Source: Fredinandcohnia aciditolerans (GTDB lineage: Bacteria; Bacillota; Bacilli; Bacillales; Bacillaceae_L). From it: DNA of 62,821 nucleotides. A model generated the notes under the pieces. The model was not told where the DNA came from. It did no database searches and worked only from the letters and a program-made list of their open reading frames with translations. Position 1 is the stretch's first letter. The number at the start of each line of letters is the position of its first letter. Below are positions 1 to 7,937 of the stretch, piece after piece. Where the stretch lies: contig QGHH01000027.1 of NCBI GenBank assembly GCA_003640645.1, positions 1 to 62,821 of the forward strand, in the 5' to 3' direction. The position numbers and the translations under genes are program-made.

Positions 1-21
1 TGAAATTCAAGTATATAAAAA

Positions 22-69
22 TACCTGTAGGTTGAACACTCTTTTTTTCGAGTGTCCTTCCTACAGGTA
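22..69 (-). terminator. Nested hairpin, probable terminator after yppG
   Basis: An outer inverted repeat (TACCTGTAGG at 22-31 with CCTACAGGTA at 60-69) encloses a second stem (ACACTC at 36-41 with GAGTGT at 50-55). On the minus strand it is followed by a short T run. It lies 39 bases downstream of the yppG stop, so it probably ends that transcript. The two-level stem is larger than a simple terminator needs. Confidence 0.6.
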
Positions 70-107
70 CCATTCTAGTCTGACAGCTTTCTTTTATTTG
101 TTCGAAT

Positions 108-509
108 CTACACTTTAAATGTTTTCGTTAACCCTTTCACAATTGAATTAACTTGGTTCACTGCCCCTACCATTTGCCCTGCTGTATCCATCATTTTATT
201 GATATCATAGGTCCCATCCTTTTTCTTAAATTGATTTAGGATGCCCCCAGCCCCTTTGGCCTTTATTTGATCCGAACCAGTTAAGTTAGGGGTCGGATAT
301 GGATTTAAATAAGGTGTCTGATAGCCGTATGGAGAATAACCAGGATAATTGTTCATATTATAGTGCATATAGGTTGGAGGATTGTATTGATTCCAATTCG
401 ATTGGTACCCTCCTCCGTAAAATTGCTGATAAGTAGGTTGCCCCAAATATGGCCACGAATTACCATAAGGTCTAGCAGCATATTTGTTCCTGCGAAAATT
501 TTGATACAT
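108..509 (-). CDS. yppG: YppG-like protein
   Basis: A 133-residue protein. The N-terminal two thirds is very rich in Tyr, Asn, Pro, Gly and Gln, with repeated tyrosine-rich turns and few charged residues after the first 15. The C-terminal ~50 residues (starting near KAKGAGGILNQFKKKDG) form a more ordinary helical region. This composition and its position beside yppE, sspM and yppC match YppG of Bacillus, whose function is unknown; the Tyr/Gly-rich make-up resembles spore coat proteins. The ATG at 507-509 is chosen because AGGAGG lies ten bases upstream; the in-frame TTG three codons earlier abuts that site. Spore role is inference from composition only. Confidence 0.75.
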   Translation of the reverse strand: MYQNFRRNKYAARPYGNSWPYLGQPTYQQFYGGGYQSNWNQYNPPTYMHYNMNNYPGYSPYGYQTPYLNPYPTPNLTGSDQIKAKGAGGILNQFKKKDGTYDINKMMDTAGQMVGAVNQVNSIVKGLTKTFKV

Positions 510-572
510 GTGGAACAAACCTCCTGTGATGTTCTTTTACTATAGATTATGTAAAAGTTGGGTTAGATGTTC

Positions 573-604
573 AAAAAAAGATACCATGCTATCAAGGTAT
601 CTTT
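573..604 (-). terminator. Rho-independent terminator after yppE
   Basis: The stem AAAGATACC (577-585) pairs with GGTATCTTT (596-604). On the minus strand it is followed by a run of seven T. It lies just beyond the yppE stop. Confidence 0.8.
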
Positions 605-614
605 AACGGAGGGT

Positions 615-983
615 TTATTGTTTTGGTTTTATAGCCCTTTCAAGGATGTTATCAAGTACAAATTGAACCGATTCATACATATTTTTAAAACGTTTAACTT
701 TTGTATCTTGATAAAAACTTTGGATGGAGATATGTTGGATATTTTCATGTGTAGCATCAATCTGATTAGGATGAAGATTTTTCGGAAACTCTTTTTTAAT
801 CCATGCAGTCGCCAATTCTCTCCAACTATCTGCTATTTCCATTGTAGAATCTACAAAAGGTTTTACTTCTTTATAAAAATCCACTTCATAGGATTCACTT
901 GTTTTAACATCCTCTAATCGTTTAATGGATTGGTCACAGAGATCCTTTAAAATATTCGTCTTCGCCAATAGTTCCGTATACAT
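615..983 (-). CDS. yppE: YppE family protein (DUF1798)
   Basis: A 122-residue, mostly helical, charged protein without signal peptide or membrane segment. Length, helical pattern and place between yppG and sspM/yppC match YppE (DUF1798), a small soluble protein conserved in Bacillus. No catalytic motif is visible and the function is not known. The ATG is preceded by GAGGTGAGAGA, a good ribosome site. A strong terminator follows the stop, so the transcript probably ends here. Confidence 0.8.
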   Translation of the reverse strand: MYTELLAKTNILKDLCDQSIKRLEDVKTSESYEVDFYKEVKPFVDSTMEIADSWRELATAWIKKEFPKNLHPNQIDATHENIQHISIQSFYQDTKVKRFKNMYESVQFVLDNILERAIKPKQ

Positions 984-1012
984 TCTCTCACCTCAACATC
1001 TATCTTACCGTT

Positions 1013-1270
1013 TTAATAGCTTAATGTTAAGTGATAAGAATGTTCCTTTCCGGTTTGCGGAGATTGTTCTGATTTTTGACTGAGAAATGACTTTTGTAAG
1101 GAAATGAGATCATTTTCAAGCCCTTTAATTTGAATCAGTTTCAGATTTTTCCCTTCATCAATACACAAATCTACTTCGGCCTGAATTTGCTTATCAATCT
1201 TGTTTAATGAATTAAGCAATTGATCAATATCCCCAAGAACATGCGCTTTCGTCGTAAGCTCACCCTTCAA
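1013..1270 (-). CDS. Small coiled hypothetical protein
   Basis: An 85-residue charged protein predicted to be helical (long amphipathic stretch from about residue 10 to 65), with a polar tail. It has no signal peptide, membrane segment or recognisable motif. I do not recognise the family with confidence; by position it could correspond to one of the small B. subtilis ypp genes. AGGAGG abuts the first in-frame ATG at 1277-1279, which is too close, while the TTG at 1268-1270 is nine bases downstream of it, so TTG is the likelier start. It lies 29 bases upstream of yppE and may be co-transcribed with it. Confidence 0.6.
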   Translation of the reverse strand: MKGELTTKAHVLGDIDQLLNSLNKIDKQIQAEVDLCIDEGKNLKLIQIKGLENDLISLQKSFLSQKSEQSPQTGKEHSYHLTLSY

Positions 1271-1425
1271 TATATCCATCCTCCTATTCGGTCTTTTTTT
1301 AGTTAATTCGATGCCGAAATTGTTCCTCCTGCACGCTTGACAAAACTAGTTTTTATTCGTCAAAGAAAGTGGTATTACTCCAACAACTTTCCCTATTTTC
1401 GACAATGGTTTCCTAACATTTTTTT

Positions 1426-1456
1426 AGAATGTTATCTTTGAAAGATGCTCACACTA
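1426..1456 (+). promoter_or_regulatory. Candidate forespore (SigG-type) promoter of sspM
   Basis: CACACTA at 1450-1456 resembles the SigG -10 (CATACTA), and AGAATG at 1426-1431 resembles the -35 (TGAATA), 18 bases apart. The start point would fall beside the ribosome site, giving a very short leader. SspM-type proteins are known SigG products in B. subtilis; the site itself is an inference. Confidence 0.35.
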
Positions 1457-1477
1457 CGAGTAGGAGGTGAAGATCCT

Positions 1478-1582
1478 ATGGCAAAGCAAAATAAGAAGAA
1501 AAATAATCAAGAACGTAATGAAGAGAAAGCACCTGGTTATGGAGACAAAAAACTAGAAGGACCAGATAGACCATCAACATAA
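1478..1582 (+). CDS. sspM: Small acid-soluble spore protein SspM
   Basis: A 34-residue, Lys/Asn/Glu-rich protein that starts MAKQNKKKNNQ and ends LEGPDRPST. The length, the lysine-rich start and the Gly-Pro-(Asn/Asp)-Arg-Pro-Ser-Thr tail match the minor small acid-soluble spore protein SspM, also 34 residues in B. subtilis and encoded in the same neighbourhood. Such proteins are made in the forespore and held in the spore core. TAGGAGGTGA at 1461-1470 is a near-perfect ribosome site eight bases from the ATG. A hairpin with T run follows the stop, so the gene is a single transcription unit on the strand opposite its neighbours. Confidence 0.88.
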   Translation: MAKQNKKKNNQERNEEKAPGYGDKKLEGPDRPST

Positions 1583-1591
1583 TAATACATA

Positions 1592-1620
1592 CAAAGGCTG
1601 ACAGTCAGCCTTTGTTTTTT
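1592..1620 (+). terminator. sspM terminator, overlapping the end of yppC
   Basis: The stem CAAAGGCTGA pairs with TCAGCCTTTG around a CAG loop and is followed on the plus strand by six T. It ends sspM. The distal half of the stem and the T run lie inside the last codons of the convergent yppC gene. Confidence 0.85.
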
Positions 1621-2636
1621 AATAACAGTTCTTCTAGTAGAATGCCTGCTTGTACTTGCTTCTGTTTCTTTAAGAACCATTTTGTAAGGTCAAATTGGTC
1701 TCCTAACTCCACTTCCGCAAACCATTTTGCTTTTCTCTCGCCTTTATACCAATCTAATGTCTTGCCTTTGTGGTGTTGGATAACCGGATAGGTAGTTCGT
1801 AAAAATGGTGTATTACGAAATCTTCGCTCATCTATATACCTTTCATAATCATATCTAGAGCCTGTATGCTCTACAACGTTAGAAAACTGTATAAAAAATT
1901 TATAATAATCCTTATGAAATAAAAGGGATGCAAGCTTTTTACCAAGTTCAATTCTATTATCAAGTTTTGTAAATTTATGAACGGAAAATCCAAATAATCT
2001 TCCATCCAATGTTGGATAAATGACTGAACTAAAGTGCAGAAAGTCCTGAAGATTATAAAAGAAACTTTGAAAAACCTTCCTTCTTAGTAATGGATGTTCT
2101 ATTACAGGCTTTTGAATGATATTCTGTTCATTAATGATTTGGGCTGTTACCAAACGACCACGATTACCAAATCTCCAAAAAAACTCCCATTCTGCCTCGA
2201 CAAATTTGGATACCGAAAACATTTTTAGCATGTGGAACAAAGGCTTTCCTATTTTTTTCGAATACTCATAAATCAAGAGTTGTGGAAATGCATCTGAAAA
2301 AATGAGCCAGTTTGCGCGTTCATATGTATCAAATAAAGTTCTTCTCTCTTTTTCAGTTAGAATTCTCGGGATCCATTCCCCTTCTAAATCGGTCATATTC
2401 CAACCAGCATTCCGTGATACTTGACTTGCTAAAAATGACCATTGTATCTCTTTATTTTTTTTATAGTAAGTTGCATAACTTTTCGTCCGTGAAATATTAT
2501 CAATATTCCCTTTTGCTGTTTTTGATTGAATCTCCAAAAGTATTTCTCTTTCTTCTATTGTTAAACCAAGTTTCTGTTTTCTTCGAATATCTACCATCGT
2601 TTCTATTTCTAGTATATCGGTTTGTTTTTTGCTCAT
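1605..2636 (-). CDS. yppC: YppC family protein (DUF2515)
   Basis: A 343-residue soluble protein belonging to DUF2515 (YppC), restricted to Bacillus relatives. It has a charged N-terminus (MSKKQTDILEIE), a central aromatic-rich part (EAEWEFFWRFGNRG near residues 157-170) and a basic C-terminus. No catalytic motif is known to me and the function is unknown. The start is placed at the ATG at 2634-2636 because AGAGGTG precedes it by a good distance; a longer frame reaches 2657 but has no ribosome site. It is divergent from recU, and its 3' end overlaps the sspM terminator. Confidence 0.82.
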   Translation of the reverse strand: MSKKQTDILEIETMVDIRRKQKLGLTIEEREILLEIQSKTAKGNIDNISRTKSYATYYKKNKEIQWSFLASQVSRNAGWNMTDLEGEWIPRILTEKERRTLFDTYERANWLIFSDAFPQLLIYEYSKKIGKPLFHMLKMFSVSKFVEAEWEFFWRFGNRGRLVTAQIINEQNIIQKPVIEHPLLRRKVFQSFFYNLQDFLHFSSVIYPTLDGRLFGFSVHKFTKLDNRIELGKKLASLLFHKDYYKFFIQFSNVVEHTGSRYDYERYIDERRFRNTPFLRTTYPVIQHHKGKTLDWYKGERKAKWFAEVELGDQFDLTKWFLKKQKQVQAGILLEELLLKNKG

Positions 2637-2792
2637 TCTTTGCACACCTCTTACCATAGTGTGTCCATCCTGGCGTACAACACGCCCCCAAAAGTATATT
2701 TTCAGGCGAATAGTATGGTATAGTGATATGTAATCCTTCTTGGCCTCACCCTAATTGTTAACAATTTCTTTAAACTATTTCTGAGAAATTTT

Positions 2793-2801
2793 TGGTATAA
2801 T
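2793..2801 (+). promoter_or_regulatory. Extended -10 promoter of recU-ponA
   Basis: TGGTATAAT is a perfect extended -10 element 25 bases upstream of the recU ATG. No good -35 is seen at 17 bases, as is common for extended -10 promoters. GGGGGATGGGAGT at 2815-2824 supplies the ribosome site. Confidence 0.6.
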
Positions 2802-2825
2802 AGGTGTCTTAAGGGGGATGGGAGT

Positions 2826-3428
2826 ATGGAGTTTCGTTATCCAAATGGGAAAGTATATAAGCCCCAACAAGTAAGAAACAAACCACATCTCAAGCAAAAA
2901 ATATACGGGAATCGTGGAATGACACTTGAAGAAGATCTCAACGAAACAAATCAATTTTATTTGGAGCAGGAAATTGCAGTTATTCATAAAAAACCAACAC
3001 CTGTACAAATCGTAAATGTCGATTATCCGAAAAGAAGTGCAGCAGTCATAAAGGAAGCCTATTTTAAACAAGCATCAACCACGGACTATAATGGCATATA
3101 CAAAGGCCGATATATTGATTTTGAAGCGAAGGAAACGAAAAATAAAACCTCATTTCCGCTTCAAAACTTTCACGAACACCAAATAAAGCATATGTCTGAT
3201 TGTTTAAAACAAAATGGGATTTGTTTTGTAATCCTTCGATTTACAACAATAGATGAAATGTATTTACTTGAGGCAAAGCACTTATTAACCTTCTGGAATC
3301 GAAAAATGGCTGATGGAAGAAAATCAATAACAAAAAAAGAAGTAGAAACCTATGGCCATCCATTATCTATTGGATTTAGGCCAAGAATTGATTATATTAA
3401 AATTATTAATCAACTCTATTTTGAATAG
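2826..3428 (+). CDS. recU: Holliday junction resolvase RecU
   Basis: A 200-residue homodimeric nuclease that cuts four-way DNA junctions during recombinational repair and chromosome segregation. The core is highly conserved: [13 protein letters not shown] (29-41), the [19 protein letters not shown] block (62-80), and the catalytic cluster with Asp87 (TTDYNG), Glu100 and Lys102 (IDFEAKETK), the D-E-K metal-binding set of this nuclease fold. The C-terminus ends [14 protein letters not shown] as in B. subtilis, which has 206 residues. It is the first gene of the recU-ponA unit, 77 bases upstream of ponA, as in other Bacillaceae. Confidence 0.97.
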   Translation: MEFRYPNGKVYKPQQVRNKPHLKQKIYGNRGMTLEEDLNETNQFYLEQEIAVIHKKPTPVQIVNVDYPKRSAAVIKEAYFKQASTTDYNGIYKGRYIDFEAKETKNKTSFPLQNFHEHQIKHMSDCLKQNGICFVILRFTTIDEMYLLEAKHLLTFWNRKMADGRKSITKKEVETYGHPLSIGFRPRIDYIKIINQLYFE

Positions 3429-3505
3429 GGAAAAGCTAGAAATGAAACATTTTGTAATTCAAAAACGTCAATATGTATGAATGCATTTGAAAGGCAGGAA
3501 ATAGT

Positions 3506-6037
3506 ATGTCTGAAAAATATAAAACACGTGAAGAACGTCGACATGCGAATCAAAAGAAGAAGAAACCAAAAAAAGCAAAGGGTTCGTTATTTAAGCGAAT
3601 TATACTCATTGTCCTATTAATAGGAATAATAGGAATGGTAGCCGGGGCTACGACATTCTTCGTAATGGCAAGTGGAGCTCCACCATTAGATGAATCCTTA
3701 CTAAAGGATCCACTTTCATCAAAAGTTTATGATAAGGATGGCAATAAAATTTATGAATTTGGCGCAGAAAAACGGACCTACGTCCCTCTTAATCAAATAC
3801 CAGATGATCTAAAGAATGCGGTAATAGCAGTCGAGGATGCACGTTTCTATGAGCACCACGGCTTGGATGTGATTCGTCTTGGTGGTGCCGTTGTCGCAAA
3901 TATTACTGATGGATTTGGCTCTGAAGGAGCGAGTACCATTTCACAACAGGTAATAAAGAACTCCTTCTTCGAAGAAGGGCAAAAAAAGCTTACGAGAAAA
4001 GCACAGGAGCTATGGCTTGCATTTCAATTAGAACGAAAGTACTCAAAAGATGAAATACTTGAAATGTATCTTAACAAAATCTACTACGGGGTCGGTAACA
4101 CATATGGTGTATCCAAGGCTGCCGAAAAATATTTTAATAAGCCACTAGATGAACTTGAGCTGCATGAATCAGCCTTTATTGCTGGATTAGGGCAAAACCC
4201 AGGGATCTATAACCCTTTTGTTCATCCAGAAGCAGCAGAAAAGCGTCGTAATATTGTATTAAACCTAATGGTTAGGCATGAATTTATTTCGAAAGATGAA
4301 GCAGAAGCTGCTAAAAAGATTCCGATTGAATCATCTATAGTAGAATCAAACGAACAATCATCTCCAATCGATTCTTTTATGGACCAAGTAAAAATCGAGC
4401 TTAAAGAATATGATGATATCGATGTTTATAATGCAGGTGTAAAAATTTATACAACCTTCGACCCTAAAGCACAAGAACATGTCGATTCATTATTAGCAAA
4501 TGAAGATCCTGATGTTCAATTTCCAAATGAAGAGTTTCAAGCTGGAATCGCGATAGTGGATACAAAAACAGGTGAAATTAGAGCATTAGGTGGCGGAAGA
4601 AACCAGGCCGAAAATAACCGCAGAAACTTTGCACTGGAATCCGAAAACCAACCGGGTTCAACTATTAAACCTATTTTAGACTATGGCCCTGCTATTGAAT
4701 ATTTAAAATGGTCAACCTATCAGCAAATTAAAGATGAACCGTACACCTATTCAAATGGTGTGCCAATTAATAACTTTGACAGAAAGCATATGGGACAAAT
4801 ATCTGCAAGAGTTGCTTTAGCCCACTCAAGGAATATCCCAGCACTTAAGGCATTCCAGGAAGTAGGCGTAACCAAAGTTACCGAATTTGCAGAACGTCTT
4901 GGAATTACATTTGATGAGAGAATTAATGAGGCATATTCAATCGGTGGGATGTCAGGCGGTATTTCTCCTCTTGAAATGGCAGGTGCTTATGCTGCATTCG
5001 GAAATCAAGGAAACTTTATCAAACCACATGCGGTTGACAAGATTGTTTTTCCGGATGGAAGAGAAGTAACTCTTGCTCCAGAGCCTGAAGAAGCAATGTC
5101 GGAAGCAACAGCTTTTATGATTACAGACATGCTAAAATCTGTAATGGATTTTGGTTCTGGAAGTAGATATGATGTTTCCGGATTACAAATTGCTGGAAAA
5201 ACAGGAACAACCAACTATTCCGCAGATGATATGAAAAAGTATAATATTTCATCCGGTGTCCCAGATGTATGGTTCAGTGGCTACACACCTAGCCATACGG
5301 TAGCCATTTGGACGGGATATAAAAATAATCGTGAACCTATTAAACCGGCTGAACAGAACCTAGCATTAAAATTATTTAGAAACATCATTACTAATCTTTC
5401 TGAAGGAAAAGAAGCAGAGGATTTTGTAATGCCTAAATCAGTCGTTAAAGTCGGAGTTGAAAAAGGATCAAATCCTGCAAAACTACCAAGTGATTTTACT
5501 CCAAAAGACCAAATTGTTTATGAATATTTCATAAAAGGAACTGAACCAACGCAAGTGTCTGAGAAATATGACAAACTCAACCCACCTTCTAACCTTGATG
5601 TGCAGTATGACCAAGTAACAAATCAAATCAATCTATCTTGGGCATATACTGATGGTGAGCTTGAAGGTAATAGCTTTGAGATTGGTGTTTCAATTGACGA
5701 AGGACCGGCTAAGGTTCTTACAACTACTAAGGAATTAAGCTATACAATTCCTGATGCTATTCCAGGAGCGATCTACAAATTTACAGTTACAGCTGTAAAT
5801 GATGATAATCCTAAAAAACGAAGTGATCCTGCGTCAAACACCATTAATGTTCCGGAACCAGAGGAAGAAGAAATTGAAATTCCACTCCCTCCTGTAACTC
5901 CACCAGGTCATGAAAATGGTGGAAACGAAGGTGATAATGGTGGCGATGGTGAAGGTCATGGCAACGGTGAAGGCGAAGGTAATGGTGAAGGAGCGATCTT
6001 CCCACCTCTCCCACCTGGTAACGAAGACCGAGAATAA
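3506..6037 (+). CDS. ponA: Penicillin-binding protein 1A/1B (class A PBP)
   Basis: An 843-residue bifunctional peptidoglycan synthase, anchored by one membrane segment (about 29-55) after a very basic cytoplasmic tail. The glycosyltransferase domain carries Glu110 in EDARFYEHHG and the GASTISQQ motif (141-148). The transpeptidase domain has Ser385 in STIK, SRN at 441-443 and KTGTT at 564-568, so all three penicilloyl-serine motifs are intact. A fibronectin-III-like module (about 685-765) follows, then an acidic proline segment and a low-complexity Gly/Asn/Glu/His tail ending in PPLPPGNEDRE. The ribosome site GGCAGGAA precedes the ATG. It shares a terminator with ypoC. Confidence 0.97.
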   Translation: MSEKYKTREERRHANQKKKKPKKAKGSLFKRIILIVLLIGIIGMVAGATTFFVMASGAPPLDESLLKDPLSSKVYDKDGNKIYEFGAEKRTYVPLNQIPDDLKNAVIAVEDARFYEHHGLDVIRLGGAVVANITDGFGSEGASTISQQVIKNSFFEEGQKKLTRKAQELWLAFQLERKYSKDEILEMYLNKIYYGVGNTYGVSKAAEKYFNKPLDELELHESAFIAGLGQNPGIYNPFVHPEAAEKRRNIVLNLMVRHEFISKDEAEAAKKIPIESSIVESNEQSSPIDSFMDQVKIELKEYDDIDVYNAGVKIYTTFDPKAQEHVDSLLANEDPDVQFPNEEFQAGIAIVDTKTGEIRALGGGRNQAENNRRNFALESENQPGSTIKPILDYGPAIEYLKWSTYQQIKDEPYTYSNGVPINNFDRKHMGQISARVALAHSRNIPALKAFQEVGVTKVTEFAERLGITFDERINEAYSIGGMSGGISPLEMAGAYAAFGNQGNFIKPHAVDKIVFPDGREVTLAPEPEEAMSEATAFMITDMLKSVMDFGSGSRYDVSGLQIAGKTGTTNYSADDMKKYNISSGVPDVWFSGYTPSHTVAIWTGYKNNREPIKPAEQNLALKLFRNIITNLSEGKEAEDFVMPKSVVKVGVEKGSNPAKLPSDFTPKDQIVYEYFIKGTEPTQVSEKYDKLNPPSNLDVQYDQVTNQINLSWAYTDGELEGNSFEIGVSIDEGPAKVLTTTKELSYTIPDAIPGAIYKFTVTAVNDDNPKKRSDPASNTINVPEPEEEEIEIPLPPVTPPGHENGGNEGDNGGDGEGHGNGEGEGNGEGAIFPPLPPGNEDRE

Positions 6038-6044
6038 GTATAAA

Positions 6045-6076
6045 AAAATAACGCACAAAATGTGCGTTATTTTTTT
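6045..6076. terminator. Bidirectional terminator between ponA and ypoC
   Basis: The stem AATAACGCACA pairs with TGTGCGTTATT and is flanked by A and T runs on both sides, so it can end transcripts from either direction. The ypoC stop codon (6067) lies inside it. Confidence 0.85.
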
Positions 6077-6420
6077 TGCGTTTTAATTTTCATGATTGCA
6101 TGAAGCTTTAGAAGTTCATGGTAAAGTTCGTTTAATTGTACAAATGAATGGTATTGATGAGGCTTTATTAAAATAAATGAAATCCGCTCCTCAAAATTAA
6201 TCGGCTTATAATCGAATTCCTTGGAGTATTCAAGTATATTTTCTGCACTCAAAAATTGCTTTTCATTTATTAAACATAAAAAGGTTAAAAAATCATCTAT
6301 TGCTTCTTTCATAGGCTCAATAACCGTAGCTTTATCTCGATTTCGATAGCAGTAAGTTAGATGTTCTTTTCTTGTATCCCATTTTTCAATAATATCAGAA
6401 ATACCCTTTTCATTATCCAA
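6067..6420 (-). CDS. ypoC: YpoC family protein
   Basis: A 117-residue helical protein without membrane segment. Its place directly after nth and facing ponA is that of ypoC in B. subtilis; the function is unknown. The frame begins with TTG (6418-6420), which overlaps the nth stop region by eight bases; the AAGGGG about ten bases upstream lies within nth, so translation is probably coupled. The C-terminus is lysine-rich (AIMKIKTQKK) and its last codons are part of the shared terminator. Confidence 0.8.
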   Translation of the reverse strand: MDNEKGISDIIEKWDTRKEHLTYCYRNRDKATVIEPMKEAIDDFLTFLCLINEKQFLSAENILEYSKEFDYKPINFEERISFILIKPHQYHSFVQLNELYHELLKLHAIMKIKTQKK

Positions 6421-7072
6421 CTTTTTCTTTCCCCTTCATGCGCTTTTTCCCTTCCCTACAAACCTCTAATAGCGGACATATTTCACATTGTGGATTTTGG
6501 GCTTTGCAATGGTATCTTCCGAAAAAAATCATTCGGTGATGGGTCACAGACCATTCTTCTTTAGGAACCTTTTTCATTAATGTTTTTTCAACTTCTAATA
6601 CAGAATCTTTCCATCTACAAAATCCTAGACGCTTACTTACCCTTTCTACATGAGTATCGACTGCAATTGCTGGAATACCAAAGGCTACTGAGACAACAAC
6701 ATTAGCCGTTTTTCTACCGACCCCAGGTAATTTTGTTAATTCATCACGGTCTTGTGGAAGTATGCCTCCATATTCTTCAATTAGCATCTGGCATAATTTA
6801 CGAATGTTTTTTGCCTTGTTTCGAAAAAGACCAATGGAACGAATATCATTTTGAAGCTCCTCAAGAGAAACAGCTAAGTAATCCTCTGGAGTTTTGTATT
6901 TATCAAAAAGAGAAGCTGTTACTTTATTCACCAATGCATCTGTACATTGAGCAGATAATGAAACAGCAATTACCAGTTCAAATGGATTCTTATGATTCAG
7001 CTCACAATGAGCCTTTGGGAACATCTCCCTCATTGTGTCTAGACAAAATTGAATTTGTTGTTTGTTTAGCAT
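6413..7072 (-). CDS. nth: Endonuclease III (DNA glycosylase/AP lyase)
   Basis: A 219-residue base-excision repair enzyme that removes oxidised pyrimidines and cuts abasic sites. The helix-hairpin-helix LPGVGRKTANVV contains the catalytic lysine and VDTHVERVSKRLG the catalytic aspartate. The C-terminal iron-sulfur loop is complete, with four cysteines spaced C-x6-C-x2-C-x5-C (CKAQNPQCEICPLLEVC). The start MLNKQQIQFCLDTM follows AGGTGATAAAA. It lies 23 bases downstream of dnaD, the usual dnaD-nth order. Confidence 0.96.
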   Translation of the reverse strand: MLNKQQIQFCLDTMREMFPKAHCELNHKNPFELVIAVSLSAQCTDALVNKVTASLFDKYKTPEDYLAVSLEELQNDIRSIGLFRNKAKNIRKLCQMLIEEYGGILPQDRDELTKLPGVGRKTANVVVSVAFGIPAIAVDTHVERVSKRLGFCRWKDSVLEVEKTLMKKVPKEEWSVTHHRMIFFGRYHCKAQNPQCEICPLLEVCREGKKRMKGKEKVG

Positions 7073-7095
7073 TTTTTATCACCTATTTTTTATCT

Positions 7096-7806
7096 TTAGC
7101 TCTCTAACCAATTATAAAAAGGGATTGTTCGTTTGTAATTCCCCTGTTGAGGTTGCTCAGATTGTTTTTGTTTATGTTGGTGTTGCCGGAACTTTTGAGA
7201 ATGGTTCTGAGCCTGCGCAATGGTACGAATACCGTTCTTTTTCCATTCAAAGAGGATTCGATCAATATATCGGAAATTGAGCTTTCCAGACATAACTGCT
7301 TCTCGTAATGCAGCTTTTATAATGGATGGATCATGATGGTCTTGATCTAACCACATTGCTAAGGACTCACATTCAAATGGAGAGAGAGGTCGTCCAAATT
7401 CTTGTTCAAAAATACTATATAAGTCCTTTTCGTGTTGTTTTTCGATTTCTTTCTCTTCATTCATGTTTTGTTGAACAAGATGCTGGAGCATTTTCTCCCA
7501 TAATGGTCGTAAAGAGTATTTTTCGTAGATGATACGATTTTCATCATTTCCTTCATTTATTTCTAAATAACCACGTTGAATGAGCTGACGTAGAATTTCC
7601 ATACATTTTTCTTCTGTAATTGTCATGCGATTTGAGATTTCAATTGGTGTAGGAAAGAAATTTCCACCGTCCATAAAAGTTAAGATATGGAATAGGACCA
7701 TCATTTCCTCTTCATTAAGCTGTAGATGTCGATACGAGGACATTAACATTTTCGGAATTGAAATACTGCCTTGTTCGAATAAATCAACTAATTTATCCAT
7801 TTTCAT
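7096..7806 (-). CDS. dnaD: Replication initiation protein DnaD
   Basis: A 236-residue DNA-remodelling protein that acts with DnaB and DnaI to load the replicative helicase at oriC and at PriA restart sites. The N-terminal winged-helix domain covers about 1-120 and the C-terminal DnaD domain holds the conserved RPLSPFECESLAMWLDQD and FRYIDRILFEWKKNGI segments. It ends PFYNWLES, the typical DnaD tail. The ATG at 7804-7806 is preceded by AGAGGTGTTTATAC; a longer frame to 7824 has no proper site. A Gln/His-rich linker (about 203-222) separates the domain from the tail. Confidence 0.95.
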   Translation of the reverse strand: MKMDKLVDLFEQGSISIPKMLMSSYRHLQLNEEEMMVLFHILTFMDGGNFFPTPIEISNRMTITEEKCMEILRQLIQRGYLEINEGNDENRIIYEKYSLRPLWEKMLQHLVQQNMNEEKEIEKQHEKDLYSIFEQEFGRPLSPFECESLAMWLDQDHHDPSIIKAALREAVMSGKLNFRYIDRILFEWKKNGIRTIAQAQNHSQKFRQHQHKQKQSEQPQQGNYKRTIPFYNWLES

Positions 7807-7888
7807 GTATAAACACCTCTTCATACCCTAGTATAACATGAGATTACGATTAGCAATAAGAAAGAAATATTTGGGTTGGATTTGTTCA

Positions 7889-7925
7889 AAAAATAAAAAA
7901 GAAACCCTCTTATTAAGAAGGTCCC
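7889..7925 (-). terminator. Terminator after asnS
   Basis: The minus strand reads CCTTCTT-AAT-AAGAGGG with further wobble pairs outside, followed by TTTCTTTTTT. It lies between asnS and dnaD and may reduce read-through into dnaD. Confidence 0.65.
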
Positions 7926-7937
7926 TACTATTGTTAA

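Noticed and set aside
5834-6058. Minus-strand frames opposite the PBP1 tail rich in His, Arg and Phe
   Set aside because: They are the complement of the Gly/Glu repeat of PBP1 and have no ribosome site.
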